Shown: positions 17,055 through 25,785 of the stretch, one piece after another
Layout of the letters: each line of letters begins with the position of its first letter
Position numbering within the stretch: position 1 is the stretch's first letter
Source: an uncultured Alistipes sp.
GTDB taxonomy: Bacteria; Bacteroidota; Bacteroidia; Bacteroidales; UBA932
Reading direction: 5' to 3'
DNA length: 64,000 nucleotides
Assembly: GCA_902388455.1 (NCBI GenBank)
Contig: CABMPD010000003.1
Coordinates: 1-64,000 of the forward strand
Made by a program: the position numbers and the translations under genes
The notes under the pieces: generated by a model
What the model was told of the DNA's origin: nothing
Databases searched by the model: none
What the model saw: the letters and a program-made list of their open reading frames with translations, nothing else

Positions 17055-17243
17055 TATTGCCGTAGTCGATGGCACGGACTGGGCTCGTTTGGAGCGAAGC
17101 GACTAAGCCCTCCCGCTCGGGGAGGGTTTGGGTGGGGGTACTACACCTAAACCGGTGCCCTGGCTATAGCTCCGGATGGTGGTAACGCCCCTGATCCTGA
17201 GTAATATTGCCGTAGTCGATTGCCCGGACGGGGCACCGGTTTA
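17021..17243. repeat. 50-bp exact direct repeat plus 13-bp inverted repeat
   Basis: Bases 17021-17070 and 17171-17220 are identical over 50 bp, 150 bp apart, and similarity continues weakly for about 14 bp. The right copy is the native C-terminal coding end of the EFR1 gene; the left copy forms the U32 gene's last codons. TAAACCGGTGCCC (17148-17160) and its exact complement GGGCACCGGTTTA (17231-17243) flank the right copy. Between the copies lies a GC-rich hairpin-like tract containing CCCTCCCGCTCGGGGAGGG (17108-17126). Confidence 0.8.
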
Positions 17244-17952
17244 TGCAGGCGGTACACTGAACACAGCCATGTCCCCAGACGGGACGTCCGTCCTGCATCG
17301 TTATGGTGCCTGTAGGACAATTGGCCGCACACAGCCCACAGCCTATGCAGGCATCGCCCACATGGAACTTGGTCTTACTGTCTGGACCGGCCAGGAACTT
17401 GCGGAACAGCGGATTGATGAGCCGGCTCTTGAGCCACGGCCTGGTACCCACGGTGTAATGGCTGCAACTGCTCTGTCCGCGGATGGCATCCACGACGGCC
17501 CGGACTTCCTGAGGAGCCGTATGCAGCTTCGTCTCGCGCACCTCATCGGAATCCACTCCGAATCCCTTCATCAGTATGTAGTTGTTCGGCATCCGCACCG
17601 ACCAGCAGGCTGTCAGAGGCAGGCCGCGGCGGCTAAGGGCCTCCCGCATCATCCGGTCCGTCCAGCCGCAGGTATCCCCGCAGGTGCACACGGCATAGAC
17701 CGGCTGCCCGCCGTAATCCTTGATCCGCAGACGCTCCACGAAACGCAGCATCAGCACGGCCGGTCCCCACGAATGTACCGGGAAGACCAGAATCAGCGGC
17801 TCTCCGTCTTTTAGGGAATACTCACATACACCGGTCTCCCCAGCCTTACGCAGTTCATCGGCCACCGCCACAGGCTCAGCCTCCCCCAGCGCGGCCGACA
17901 GCTGCCGGGCCGTCCACAGAGAGTTTCCCGTACCTGAAAAATAGAATATCAT
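17164..17952 (-). CDS. EFR1 family flavodoxin-ferredoxin protein
   Basis: A 262-aa fusion. The N-terminal flavodoxin-like domain starts IFYFSGTGNSLWTARQL (FMN phosphate loop SGTGNS). The C-terminal two-cluster ferredoxin domain has CIGCGLCAANCPTG and CVQCTACINRCPVRAI, enough for two [4Fe-4S] clusters. EFR1 proteins are presumed electron carriers in the cytoplasm. It begins 3 bp downstream of holB on the same strand. The last codons lie inside the duplicated sequence at 17171-17220. Confidence 0.87.
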   Translation of the reverse strand: MIFYFSGTGNSLWTARQLSAALGEAEPVAVADELRKAGETGVCEYSLKDGEPLILVFPVHSWGPAVLMLRFVERLRIKDYGGQPVYAVCTCGDTCGWTDRMMREALSRRGLPLTACWSVRMPNNYILMKGFGVDSDEVRETKLHTAPQEVRAVVDAIRGQSSCSHYTVGTRPWLKSRLINPLFRKFLAGPDSKTKFHVGDACIGCGLCAANCPTGTITMQDGRPVWGHGCVQCTACINRCPVRAIDYGNITQDQGRYHHPEL

Positions 17953-17955
17953 ATA

Positions 17956-19092
17956 TCAGAAATTTTTGGTCGCAAACAGTACATTCGCCAGATGACAGAA
18001 CACCATCTTGGCATTGACATTGGCCTCTATCATCGTCCTGGCCTCCTCCAGGGCCTTGAAGGCCTTCTCATAGAAGCCGTCCGGTATAAGCGGGCTCAGG
18101 CGCGTCACAGTTTCCTCCTCTTGCGGAAGAACATCCGAAATAGCATTCAGGCCGCGGCGACGCATCATCATCTTACGCAACAGATCCTCCAGGTACTGGC
18201 AGAAATCCTTCTGCCGTTCGCGCCCCAGGGCCAGAAGTGCATCATTGCCCTCCAGCAGCCCGACCAGATTTCCGGAGACCACCGAACCGAGCATCTGCTC
18301 CGCAGCCGGAAGGTATGCAGAAGCCGCCGACCCCTCCCCGGCCATATCCAGTGCCATTCCAGGGCTGCCGCCGGCCGTGCGGGCATAGACCAGAGCCTCC
18401 TGCGGCGAAATGCCGGTCCGTTCCTGCAACATCCGGACTACATCCTGAACCGATGGAGGATAGAGACGGATAAGCTGTGAACGGGAGCGGATAGTGGATA
18501 TAATACGCTCAGGGGCATGAGTTATAAATAGGAAATATGTATCCGGCATAGGTTCCTCGACTATCTTGAGCAGACGGTTGGCCGCCTCGGCGTTCATTCT
18601 TTCCGGCAGCCAGATTATCATATACTTGCCCCGACCTTCGTATGATTTGAGGCTCAGAACATCGAGTATCTCGCGGGCCTCTGCCACACTGATGGTTCCT
18701 ACTTTGCCATCGATGCCCAGGCGGGCGTACAGGTCTGTCTCGGTAAAATACGGATTATCCCTGTAAAGCTGCCGCCACTCCTGAAGGAAGGAAGCACTCA
18801 GGGGCTTTTTCGAGCTTCCCGACTTAGCCGTAACATTGACCGGAAAGGCAAAATGCAGGTCGGGGTGGACCATCTCCCCCACCTTACGGCAGACCGGGCA
18901 GTCCCCGCAGGAATCCTCCCCTGCACAACGGTTCTGACACATCATATACTGCACCAATGCCAGGGCCAACGGCAGGGCGCCGTAACCGTCCCGCTCCACC
19001 AGCATTATGGAGTGCCCTGTCCGTCTGCTGTCCACCATACGGAGCAGGCGTGTCTTCAGTTCTTCGTTTCCTAATACTTCTTTAAATTGCAT
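17956..19092 (-). CDS. holB: DNA polymerase III delta-prime subunit
   Basis: A 378-aa protein from MQFKEVLGNEELKTRLLRMV at 19092; longer frames upstream cross the promoter palindrome and are rejected. The zinc module CQNRCAGEDSCGDCPVC and clamp-loader sequences (for example WLPERMNAEAANRLLKIVEE, a helix typical of delta-prime) identify it. The P-loop equivalent reads VERDGYGALPLA without a lysine, as expected for a non-ATP-binding clamp-loader subunit. It works in the pentameric loader that places the sliding clamp. It is transcribed divergently from ricT. Confidence 0.85.
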   Translation of the reverse strand: MQFKEVLGNEELKTRLLRMVDSRRTGHSIMLVERDGYGALPLALALVQYMMCQNRCAGEDSCGDCPVCRKVGEMVHPDLHFAFPVNVTAKSGSSKKPLSASFLQEWRQLYRDNPYFTETDLYARLGIDGKVGTISVAEAREILDVLSLKSYEGRGKYMIIWLPERMNAEAANRLLKIVEEPMPDTYFLFITHAPERIISTIRSRSQLIRLYPPSVQDVVRMLQERTGISPQEALVYARTAGGSPGMALDMAGEGSAASAYLPAAEQMLGSVVSGNLVGLLEGNDALLALGRERQKDFCQYLEDLLRKMMMRRRGLNAISDVLPQEEETVTRLSPLIPDGFYEKAFKALEEARTMIEANVNAKMVFCHLANVLFATKNF

Positions 19093-19101
19093 ATCGAAAT
19101 T

Positions 19102-19123
19102 CAAAGATAAATAATTATCTTTG
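19102..19123. promoter_or_regulatory. Palindromic divergent promoter between holB and ricT-like gene
   Basis: CAAAGATA (19102-19109), a 6-bp AATAAT centre, then TATCTTTG (19116-19123). Each arm is a TAnnTTTG -7 box, one facing each gene. Initiation in the two directions is probably mutually exclusive or co-regulated. Confidence 0.55.
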
Positions 19124-19129
19124 TAGTTT

Positions 19130-20344
19130 ATGGATAAAATGGAAGAAAAAAACATAATATACGACTGTTCCCGCGGATGCACCACCGAGCGGGAAGACAA
19201 TGGGGAGCTTCTGTGCAGATACCACGGCGGATGCTGCAAGCTGCACGATTTCAACTGGCTCAGCGGCATCTACGACCCCAAGTTCAGCAATATATACGAA
19301 GTTCGTTTCAAGAACACCCGTAAGGGATTCTATGAAAACACCTCCCGCCAGCTCCTCAAGATAGGCGATCTGGTAGTAGTTGAGGCCGTAACGGGTCACG
19401 ATGTAGGCATAATCACTCTCGAAGGTCCGATAGTAGGCCGGCAGATACAGCGGAATCATTTTGACACGGCCACCAAAGAGTTCAGGAAAATCTACCGCAA
19501 GGCCCGCCCCCTCGACCTGGAAAAATGGCAGGAAGCCATAGCCAGGGAACACAGCACCATGATACGGGCCCGCCAGATAGCCGCGGATATGGGACTGAAT
19601 ATGAAAATAGGAGATGTGGAGTTCCAGGGTGACGGAACCAAAGCCATCTTTTACTACATCGCCGATGAGAGAGTGGACTTCCGCCAGCTTATCAAGGTAT
19701 TCGCAGAGGAGTTCCGTATCAGAATAGAGATGAAACAGATAGGCGCCCGCCAGGAAGCCGGTCTCATCGGAGGCATAGGTGTCTGCGGACGCTCCCTGTG
19801 CTGCTCGAAATACATCTCCAACTTCCAGTCCATATCCACACAGTCCGCCCGCTGCCAGGACCTGTCCCTGAACCCGCAGAAACTGGCCGGCCAGTGCGGA
19901 AAACTCAAATGCTGCATCAACTACGAAGTGCCTGTATATGTGGACGCCCACAACAACACCCCCAATGTCAATGCCCCCCTTGAATTCCAGGACGGTCAGG
20001 CCTGGCTGGTCAAGACCGACATTCTCAAGGGTATAATGTGGTTCTCCTATCAGGAGGGCGACATGTCCAAGATGACACCACTTACAGTAGACGAAGTCCG
20101 CCATATCATAGCGTCCAACCGGAAGGGCGTCAAACCTGCCACCATGATCAAGGACAACGGCAACGAGGAAAGGCCTATAGACTTCGTATCATCCCTCGGA
20201 GACGACAGCATCGACCGCTTCGACAACAAGCGCAGGAAAAAGAAGAAAAAGAAAAAACCCGCACGGAACGGTGAGGCAGGCAATCCAGGAAACACCGGAA
20301 GCTCCACGGACAAAACCAACAACAGGAAACCCGGCAGACAATGA
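19130..20344 (+). CDS. ricT: PSP1 domain protein, RicT-like
   Basis: A 404-aa protein containing a PSP1 C-terminal domain (about 60-290). It has conserved cysteines in CGRSLCCSKYI and CGKLKCCINYE and an extra N-terminal cysteine set (CSRGC, CRYHGGCC). In Bacillus, RicT belongs to an Fe-S-containing complex that supports RNase Y-dependent RNA maturation; the cysteines agree with cluster binding. The C-terminus is a Lys/Arg-rich tail (KRRKKKKKKKP) that may bind RNA. Its end overlaps the GldH-like gene by ATGA, the usual Bacteroidetes order. Confidence 0.82.
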   Translation: MDKMEEKNIIYDCSRGCTTEREDNGELLCRYHGGCCKLHDFNWLSGIYDPKFSNIYEVRFKNTRKGFYENTSRQLLKIGDLVVVEAVTGHDVGIITLEGPIVGRQIQRNHFDTATKEFRKIYRKARPLDLEKWQEAIAREHSTMIRARQIAADMGLNMKIGDVEFQGDGTKAIFYYIADERVDFRQLIKVFAEEFRIRIEMKQIGARQEAGLIGGIGVCGRSLCCSKYISNFQSISTQSARCQDLSLNPQKLAGQCGKLKCCINYEVPVYVDAHNNTPNVNAPLEFQDGQAWLVKTDILKGIMWFSYQEGDMSKMTPLTVDEVRHIIASNRKGVKPATMIKDNGNEERPIDFVSSLGDDSIDRFDNKRRKKKKKKKPARNGEAGNPGNTGSSTDKTNNRKPGRQ

Positions 20345-20862
20345 AATTCCGGAAAGGACCATGCAGGCTGCTGATCTGCCTTACTGCCTTCGCGGCCTTA
20401 TCTGCATGCTCTGGAATAGCGGACGACACTGCCACTATGTTCCGGAGTCTTGCGGACGGAGAAAAAGCGGAAGCACATTTCTCTGTACCCATGGACGACT
20501 CCACCGGAATATACACCCTCAGCCTTATAGCCCGCTTCAACAAAGGAGAAGGCCCTGACTCCCTTATCATGAACATTACACTCACATCCCCGGACAATAT
20601 AAGAGGCTCAGAGACCGTAACTTTTCCATCCGGATACTATATCATAAAACGCTACGTAAAGGATCATCCGGAAGACAGACGTATAATGCTGGCCTCCACC
20701 CCTGACTATTACGACATCTGCTGGGAATACCGGAGCGGAATTATCCCACCGGTTCCTGGAGACTGGGAGATAGCCATCACCCTTCCAGACAGCCCGGAAG
20801 GACTAAGAGGAATAGGAATCACTATAAAATCAGAACAACATGGGAAAAGACAAGATACGTAA
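20341..20862 (+). CDS. gldH: GldH-like lipoprotein
   Basis: A 173-aa protein with a lipoprotein signal (LSACS, Cys about 23). The mature beta-rich domain resembles gliding-motility lipoprotein GldH, including a central DICWEYR segment and PVPGDWEIAI near the end. The position directly after a PSP1 gene supports the call. In non-gliding Bacteroidales GldH-like proteins persist without known motility and are presumed envelope components. Sequence divergence leaves some doubt. Confidence 0.65.
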   Translation: MKFRKGPCRLLICLTAFAALSACSGIADDTATMFRSLADGEKAEAHFSVPMDDSTGIYTLSLIARFNKGEGPDSLIMNITLTSPDNIRGSETVTFPSGYYIIKRYVKDHPEDRRIMLASTPDYYDICWEYRSGIIPPVPGDWEIAITLPDSPEGLRGIGITIKSEQHGKRQDT

Positions 20863-21505
20863 ATTCAAGGAAAACGAGACATTCCGCTGCCTCGTCCAGC
20901 CTCCTATGGACGAGGTACTGCACAAGGATCATCCGCTGAAAGGACACTGGGGGACAGAAGTATTCGGCAATGACCATCCGATAATCCTCGAACTGGGCTG
21001 CGGCAAGGGAGAATACACTATAGCCCTCGCAGAGCGGTTTCCAGAGAACAACTACATCGGAGTTGACATCAAGGGCGCCCGCCTTTGGAAAGGCGCCAAG
21101 TACGCCACCGAGCACGCCATGCCCAACGTGGCCTTCCTCCGCACCCGGATAGACTTCATCGACTCCCTCTTCGGTCCCGGCGAGGTATCGGAGATATGGC
21201 TGACCTTCTCCGACCCCCAGCCCAAGAAGCCCAACAAGCGGCTCTCCAGCCCCATCTTCCTGGAGCGCTACTCGCACTTCCTCAAGCCTGACGGCATCAT
21301 GCACCTGAAGACCGACAGCCAGCTCCTGCACGAGTCCACCCTCGAAGTCATCCGCGAGGGCGGCCACACCCTTCTGGAGGCCGATAACGACATCTACGGC
21401 ACCGGCCTCGCCGAGAGGGAGCCGCTGCTGTCCATCAAGACCTTCTACGAGTCGATGTTCCTCGCCGAAGGCAAGCCGATCACATACGTAAGGTGGAAAC
21501 TATAG
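20840..21505 (+). CDS. trmB: tRNA (guanine-N7-)-methyltransferase
   Basis: A 221-aa enzyme with SAM motif LELGCGKGEYTIAL and the TrmB catalytic segment WLTFSDPQPKKPNKR. It makes m7G46 in tRNA variable loops. Its start overlaps the gldH-like gene by 23 bp, and its 3' end overlaps the convergent polyprenyl synthase by 6 bp. Length is normal for the family. Confidence 0.92.
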   Translation: MGKDKIRKFKENETFRCLVQPPMDEVLHKDHPLKGHWGTEVFGNDHPIILELGCGKGEYTIALAERFPENNYIGVDIKGARLWKGAKYATEHAMPNVAFLRTRIDFIDSLFGPGEVSEIWLTFSDPQPKKPNKRLSSPIFLERYSHFLKPDGIMHLKTDSQLLHESTLEVIREGGHTLLEADNDIYGTGLAEREPLLSIKTFYESMFLAEGKPITYVRWKL

Positions 21506-22495
21506 ACCGCCGCACAGACTTGCGGCAATGGATGCGAGGCCGTCTCTGGAAAGGGACGGCTTTAATATTTCCAGGCATTCCTGAGCCCGGGCAGAATAGT
21601 CCCTGACTACTCCTGTCGCTGACTCTATGCCGCCGTGGGAGAGGACGAAGGTCCTGATCTCTGAGGCTACCTCCCTGTCCTGCTCTTTCTTCGAAGGGTC
21701 GCAGGTGATGTCGCCCATCCGGCGGCGGATGTGCTCCTCCTGGTCGGGAGCGTTGCGCATGGCGCAGAGCAGCGGCATGGTGATCTTGCGCTCCATGATG
21801 TCGCTGTCGCTGTCCTTGCCGGTCTCGGCGCTGGAATGATAGTCGAGGATATCGTCCCGTATCTGAAAGCCGCACCCCAGCCAGTAGGCGTACTGCTCCA
21901 TCGCAGCGACCACTTCCCCTGAGGCGCCGGCCACTATGGCTGGGCCCTTGACGGAAGCGATGAAGAGGGAGGCCGTCTTGCGCCGGATCACCTGGATATA
22001 GTCGTCCTCGGTGGCGCGGAGGCTGTCAGCCAGTTCCATCTGGATGATTTCGCCCTCCGCCAACTCCTCAAGGGACTTCGAATAGATGCCCAGCACCTCC
22101 ACGGGACAGCCGTAGGCGATGAGCAGGTGAATGGCCCGGGTCAGCCAGTAGTCCCCCATCAGCAGGGATGCTCCGGGGGAAAACAGCTTGCGGACCGTCA
22201 TGCGGCCGCGGCGCTGGTCGCTGTCGTCCACCACGTCGTCGTGAAGAAGGGTGGCGGTGTGGATAAGTTCGGAGACAGCTGCGCAGGCTACAGCCTTCTG
22301 ATTAATAGAACCGCTGCAGGCCTTCGCGGTTACGAGGGCCAGCAGCGGTCTGAGTTTTTTACCCGAGGCATCGAGGAGATAGGTGTTGATCCTGTTGAGA
22401 AGGTCGCTGCGGGAAGCCAGGGCCTCCGTAAGGAGCTTTTCGAAGCCTTCCCACTCCGGGGCTATCGTCCGTCTGATGTCTTCGGTCAGTGTCAT
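21500..22495 (-). CDS. Polyprenyl diphosphate synthase
   Basis: A 331-aa all-helical trans-prenyltransferase. The first aspartate-rich motif is DDVVD (86-90, in LLHDDVVDD) and the second is DDILD (214-218, in QIRDDILDY). KLRPLL near 47-52 fits the substrate-binding GKxxRP region. It probably makes octaprenyl-type diphosphate for menaquinone side chains. It lies 9 bp downstream of a porin-like gene. Confidence 0.9.
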   Translation of the reverse strand: MTLTEDIRRTIAPEWEGFEKLLTEALASRSDLLNRINTYLLDASGKKLRPLLALVTAKACSGSINQKAVACAAVSELIHTATLLHDDVVDDSDQRRGRMTVRKLFSPGASLLMGDYWLTRAIHLLIAYGCPVEVLGIYSKSLEELAEGEIIQMELADSLRATEDDYIQVIRRKTASLFIASVKGPAIVAGASGEVVAAMEQYAYWLGCGFQIRDDILDYHSSAETGKDSDSDIMERKITMPLLCAMRNAPDQEEHIRRRMGDITCDPSKKEQDREVASEIRTFVLSHGGIESATGVVRDYSARAQECLEILKPSLSRDGLASIAASLCGGL

Positions 22496-22504
22496 TTCTG
22501 TCTA

Positions 22505-23164
22505 CTAGAAGAAAAATGCCAGGGAGAGCTCGCCTCCGTTGAATCTGGAATCCGAATCAAAGTCAACTCTTGTGCCCCTGATTTCGAAATCATCTTCAAA
22601 GACTGGATTGAGATCCCAGTTCCACTTGAAGGATACCTGGAAACGCCATACGTAGATACCGGCGCCCACTCCGATACCGTACTGGAACCGGTTGAGGAAC
22701 TGATTGACGGACTCTTTATCCAGATCAGCGCCCATAATACTGCCCTTGCCGAAAACCACTGCTCCGACATAGGGAGAGACTACTACATAGGGTTTCACCA
22801 CACTCAAAAAGCGGATACCCCACTGAACGTTAATCGGAATACGTACGGCACCTGACACGAAACGGCTGTCAAGTGACTGTCCCAGGATAGTTCCTCCATC
22901 CGCCCGGAATCCGGACTGCACATACTGCAGCTCAGGATTTATCTCAAATCCCAGAGGAAGATTGAAATTGAAGACGAGACCGGCATTGAATCCTGTGTAG
23001 GTTTTCAGAAATCCGTCCGCGAACATGTCATCCACTCCGGACATGTTGGAAAAGGTCAGTCCGGCCTTGACGCCGAGGTTGAAGAAGTCCTTGCCGGGCT
23101 GGGCGTTGGCCGGTACAGCAGCGATCAGGAGGGCAAGGGTAAGGATTGAGAAAATCTTTTTCAT
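22505..23164 (-). CDS. Porin-family outer membrane beta-barrel protein (paralogue 1)
   Basis: 219 aa from MKKIFSILTLALLIAAVPANA (signal peptide), chosen over a longer frame that overlaps trxA. The mature protein has an eight-stranded OmpA/OMP_b-brl-like pattern beginning FNLGVKAGLTFSNMSG and ending on phenylalanine (SLAFFF). It is clearly paralogous to the gene at 23520, sharing YTGFNAG, a PEL-x-YV strand and RFQYGIGVG. It begins 11 bp after trxA, so co-transcription is likely. Confidence 0.8.
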   Translation of the reverse strand: MKKIFSILTLALLIAAVPANAQPGKDFFNLGVKAGLTFSNMSGVDDMFADGFLKTYTGFNAGLVFNFNLPLGFEINPELQYVQSGFRADGGTILGQSLDSRFVSGAVRIPINVQWGIRFLSVVKPYVVVSPYVGAVVFGKGSIMGADLDKESVNQFLNRFQYGIGVGAGIYVWRFQVSFKWNWDLNPVFEDDFEIRGTRVDFDSDSRFNGGELSLAFFF

Positions 23165-23175
23165 GGCAAACGTTT

Positions 23176-23490
23176 TTACTCGATTGAGTTCATCTTGGCG
23201 ACGATGGCGGCCTTGGTTGTGGAGCCTACCATCTTCTCTTTCATCACACCGCCCTTGAAGAACAGCAGAGTCGGGATGTTGCGGATGCCGAACTTCATGG
23301 GGATGTCTGTGGACTCGTCCACGTTGCACTTCGCGATGAGCCATTTGCCCTCATACTCTTTGGACAGCTCCTCGACGATAGGAGAGATCATGCGGCAGGG
23401 GCCGCACCAGGGTGCCCAGAAATCCAGAAGTACGGGAATCTGGGAGTTGATTACCATTTCTTCGAAATTGGAATCGTTGATTGCTAACAT
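23176..23490 (-). CDS. trxA: Thioredoxin
   Basis: 104 aa with the active site WCGPC (28-32) in [11 protein letters not shown] and the cis-proline region [10 protein letters not shown]. It is the general thiol-disulfide reductase of the cytoplasm (no signal peptide). The gene is sandwiched between two paralogous porin genes on the same strand. Confidence 0.95.
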   Translation of the reverse strand: MLAINDSNFEEMVINSQIPVLLDFWAPWCGPCRMISPIVEELSKEYEGKWLIAKCNVDESTDIPMKFGIRNIPTLLFFKGGVMKEKMVGSTTKAAIVAKMNSIE

Positions 23491-23519
23491 AACTTTTTAC
23501 CTTTTTATATTTATATGAT

Positions 23520-24179
23520 TTAAAAGAAAAATACCAGATTGACCTCGAGGCCGCGGAAGTTGCCCATTCGGACCGGACCCGAATGCTCTTCAGACTCCCC
23601 CTGGCCTATGTTAATGCCGTTATCAGGAATATTGCGGACCAGCTGCCCGATATTCCAGTTGTATTTTACCTGAAGCTGGAGTCTCCAGAAATCTACACCG
23701 CCGCCAATACCGACACCGTATTGAAAGCGGTTGATGCCGGACCATTCCACCTCCTGAGGCAATTTATAGACAGCATATCCGATATACGGAGACACCATCA
23801 GGTAGGGACGGAAAAGAATCAGGTCCAGGCCTACCTGCAGATTGACCGGAAGCTCGATAAAATCGGCACGGAAGCGGAAATTCTCAGGACCGCGGTACAT
23901 CGTTCCTTTAGACACATAATTGAGTTCCGGCTGGATGGTCATACCCTGTACGGGGAGGTCGAAACTGAAGGCGACTCCGGCATTGAACCCGGTGTAGTTG
24001 CGGACAGACTCGGAGATATAGCCCAGCTCAAAGCGGCTCATGGTCGTAAAATTGATACCGCCTTTGACTCCTACCTTAAAGATGGAGGATGAATAATCCT
24101 GACCGACGGCTACCTGAGGCAGGGCCACCAGAACTGCCGTGAGTCCGATAATTGCTGTAAGCTTGCTGAAATACTTCAT
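23520..24179 (-). CDS. Porin-family outer membrane beta-barrel protein (paralogue 2)
   Basis: 219 aa with a signal peptide (to about VAVGQ). The mature barrel pattern includes FKVGVKGGINFTTMSR, YTGFNAGVAFSF and the Phe-rich end EVNLVFFF. Same length as, and similar along its whole length to, the protein at 22505, so a duplication around trxA is likely. First gene of a probable operon running to 21500. Confidence 0.8.
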   Translation of the reverse strand: MKYFSKLTAIIGLTAVLVALPQVAVGQDYSSSIFKVGVKGGINFTTMSRFELGYISESVRNYTGFNAGVAFSFDLPVQGMTIQPELNYVSKGTMYRGPENFRFRADFIELPVNLQVGLDLILFRPYLMVSPYIGYAVYKLPQEVEWSGINRFQYGVGIGGGVDFWRLQLQVKYNWNIGQLVRNIPDNGINIGQGESEEHSGPVRMGNFRGLEVNLVFFF

Positions 24180-24197
24180 CCCGCGAATATAGTAAAA

Positions 24198-25409
24198 TTA
24201 TCGATTCTTTTTAACCAGATATGCCAATCCGCCCTGAGCTGTCTCCTTATACAGGTTGGGGAGATCGTGGCCCGTACGCTTCATGGCCTCGATAACTGTA
24301 TCGAAGGGCACAATGTGACTGCCGTCCGACATCAGCGAATACTGGGTGCAGTCCATCACCCTCGCGGCGGCGAAGGCATTGCGCTCGATGCAGGGTATCT
24401 GGACCAGGCCGCAGACAGGGTCGCAGGTCAGGCCCAGGAAATGCTCCATGCCCATGGCGGCGGCGCACTCGATCTGGGGAGGGGTACCCCCGAAGAGACG
24501 GGTAGCGGCGGCACAGGTCATGGCGCAGGCGCTGCCGACCTCGCCCTGACAGCCGACCTCGGCCCCGGAGATGGAGGCATTGGCCTTGATGACGGAACCG
24601 AAGAGACCGGCGGTGGCCATAGCGTTGATTATCTTCTTCTCAGTGACTTTGTACTGAGTGTGGATCAGATAGAGGACGGCCGGAAGCACTCCGCAGGAGC
24701 CGCAGGTGGGAGCCGTAACGATGGTGCCTCCGGCAGCGTTCTCCTCGGAGACGGCCAGGGCGTAGGCGAACAGCAGGCCGCGGCGCTGCATGGTGTTCTG
24801 GTAGCTCATCGCATGCTGGTAGTAGGAGTAGGCCTTGCGGCGCACGTTCAGGCCGCCGGGCAGGACGCCCTCATGGTCCAGACCATCCTCAATGGCTTTC
24901 TTCATCACCACCCAGCGGTCGTAGAGGTAGTCCCAGATATCGGACTCCTCGTGCTGGGCAACGTATTCCCAGAAATAGGAATTGTACTTGTTGCACCAGC
25001 CCAGGATATCCTTCATCTTGCTGTAGGGATATATGTTCTTCTCGGGCTGCCGGCGTCCGTCCTCGCTGATGTCGCCCCCTCCTATACTGAAAAGGGTCTT
25101 TTCTCCCATGAGATTGCCTTCCGCATCGTACGCCTTGAAGTTCATACCGTTGGGATGCTGAGGCAGGAATTCGCCCGGTTTCCAGATGATATCCACCCGC
25201 GGACTCCGATCATCCTTCAGAGCCTCAATAAGGGCCACATCGGTCATGTGCCCCTTGCCTGTGGCGGCCAGACTGCCGTAAAGGGTAACAGCAAACGAAG
25301 ATGCCCCGGGATACATTCCCTTGAACATCTCCGCCGCTTTTTTGGGGCCCATGGTATGGCTGCTCGAAGGCCCCTTTCCTATCTTGAAAATCTCTTTTAT
25401 GCTCTCCAT
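24198..25409 (-). CDS. sdaA: L-serine ammonia-lyase (Fe-S)
   Basis: A 403-aa single-chain enzyme. N-terminal GPSSSHTMGP lies at about 14-23, and cysteines in TAPTCGSCGVLPAV and CDPVCGLVQIPC serve as [4Fe-4S] ligands. It deaminates L-serine to pyruvate and ammonia. A TATCTTTG promoter box lies about 29 bp upstream. Length agrees with the fused alpha/beta type. Confidence 0.92.
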   Translation of the reverse strand: MESIKEIFKIGKGPSSSHTMGPKKAAEMFKGMYPGASSFAVTLYGSLAATGKGHMTDVALIEALKDDRSPRVDIIWKPGEFLPQHPNGMNFKAYDAEGNLMGEKTLFSIGGGDISEDGRRQPEKNIYPYSKMKDILGWCNKYNSYFWEYVAQHEESDIWDYLYDRWVVMKKAIEDGLDHEGVLPGGLNVRRKAYSYYQHAMSYQNTMQRRGLLFAYALAVSEENAAGGTIVTAPTCGSCGVLPAVLYLIHTQYKVTEKKIINAMATAGLFGSVIKANASISGAEVGCQGEVGSACAMTCAAATRLFGGTPPQIECAAAMGMEHFLGLTCDPVCGLVQIPCIERNAFAAARVMDCTQYSLMSDGSHIVPFDTVIEAMKRTGHDLPNLYKETAQGGLAYLVKKNR

Positions 25410-25437
25410 TGCAGTATGTGGTACTCAAATGAAGGCG

Positions 25438-25445
25438 CAAAGATA
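25438..25445 (-). promoter_or_regulatory. Promoter -7 box for sdaA
   Basis: CAAAGATA on the plus strand is TATCTTTG on the minus strand, correctly placed before the start at 25409. Confidence 0.45.
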
Positions 25446-25473
25446 ACCAAAATCAAAAATTGTACTCAAAAAA

Positions 25474-25767
25474 TCACACTGTCTGCTCGATATTCCAGAC
25501 AAAGGCCCGCACACCCACCTCGCGGTTGCGGTTGTCGAGCTTGCGGACGGTCTGAAGCAGTTCCTCGACGCGGTCGTCCTCGACCACGGTCATCATGGCG
25601 GAGTTCATCTCCGGCCAGGTATGGGTGCCGCGGCGGGGCTCTCCGTCCCTGCTGCCGCGGCCCTGGACCTGCTCAAAGAAGGTGAAGCCGCGGATGCCCA
25701 GCTCGTCGAGCATGTACTCCACCCTCTCGGTATTGGCCTGGTTATATACTATAAAGACACATTTCAT
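25474..25767 (-). CDS. PG0541-like transporter-associated protein
   Basis: A 97-aa soluble protein (MKCVFIVYNQANTERVEYML...) that follows an RND pump gene by 18 bp. It looks PII-like: alternating strands and helices, with GRGSRDGEP-type turn residues where PII has its flexible loop. Small proteins of this kind (PG0541 family) are found with Bacteroidetes RND operons. The role in transport is unproven; a regulatory function is inferred from the fold and position. Confidence 0.7.
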   Translation of the reverse strand: MKCVFIVYNQANTERVEYMLDELGIRGFTFFEQVQGRGSRDGEPRRGTHTWPEMNSAMMTVVEDDRVEELLQTVRKLDNRNREVGVRAFVWNIEQTV

Positions 25768-25785
25768 AATAGGTATCCTCCATTT

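Noticed and set aside
19093..19269. Longer N-terminus for HolB
   Set aside because: It would run through the palindromic promoter and into ricT; homologous sequence starts at MQFKEVLGN.
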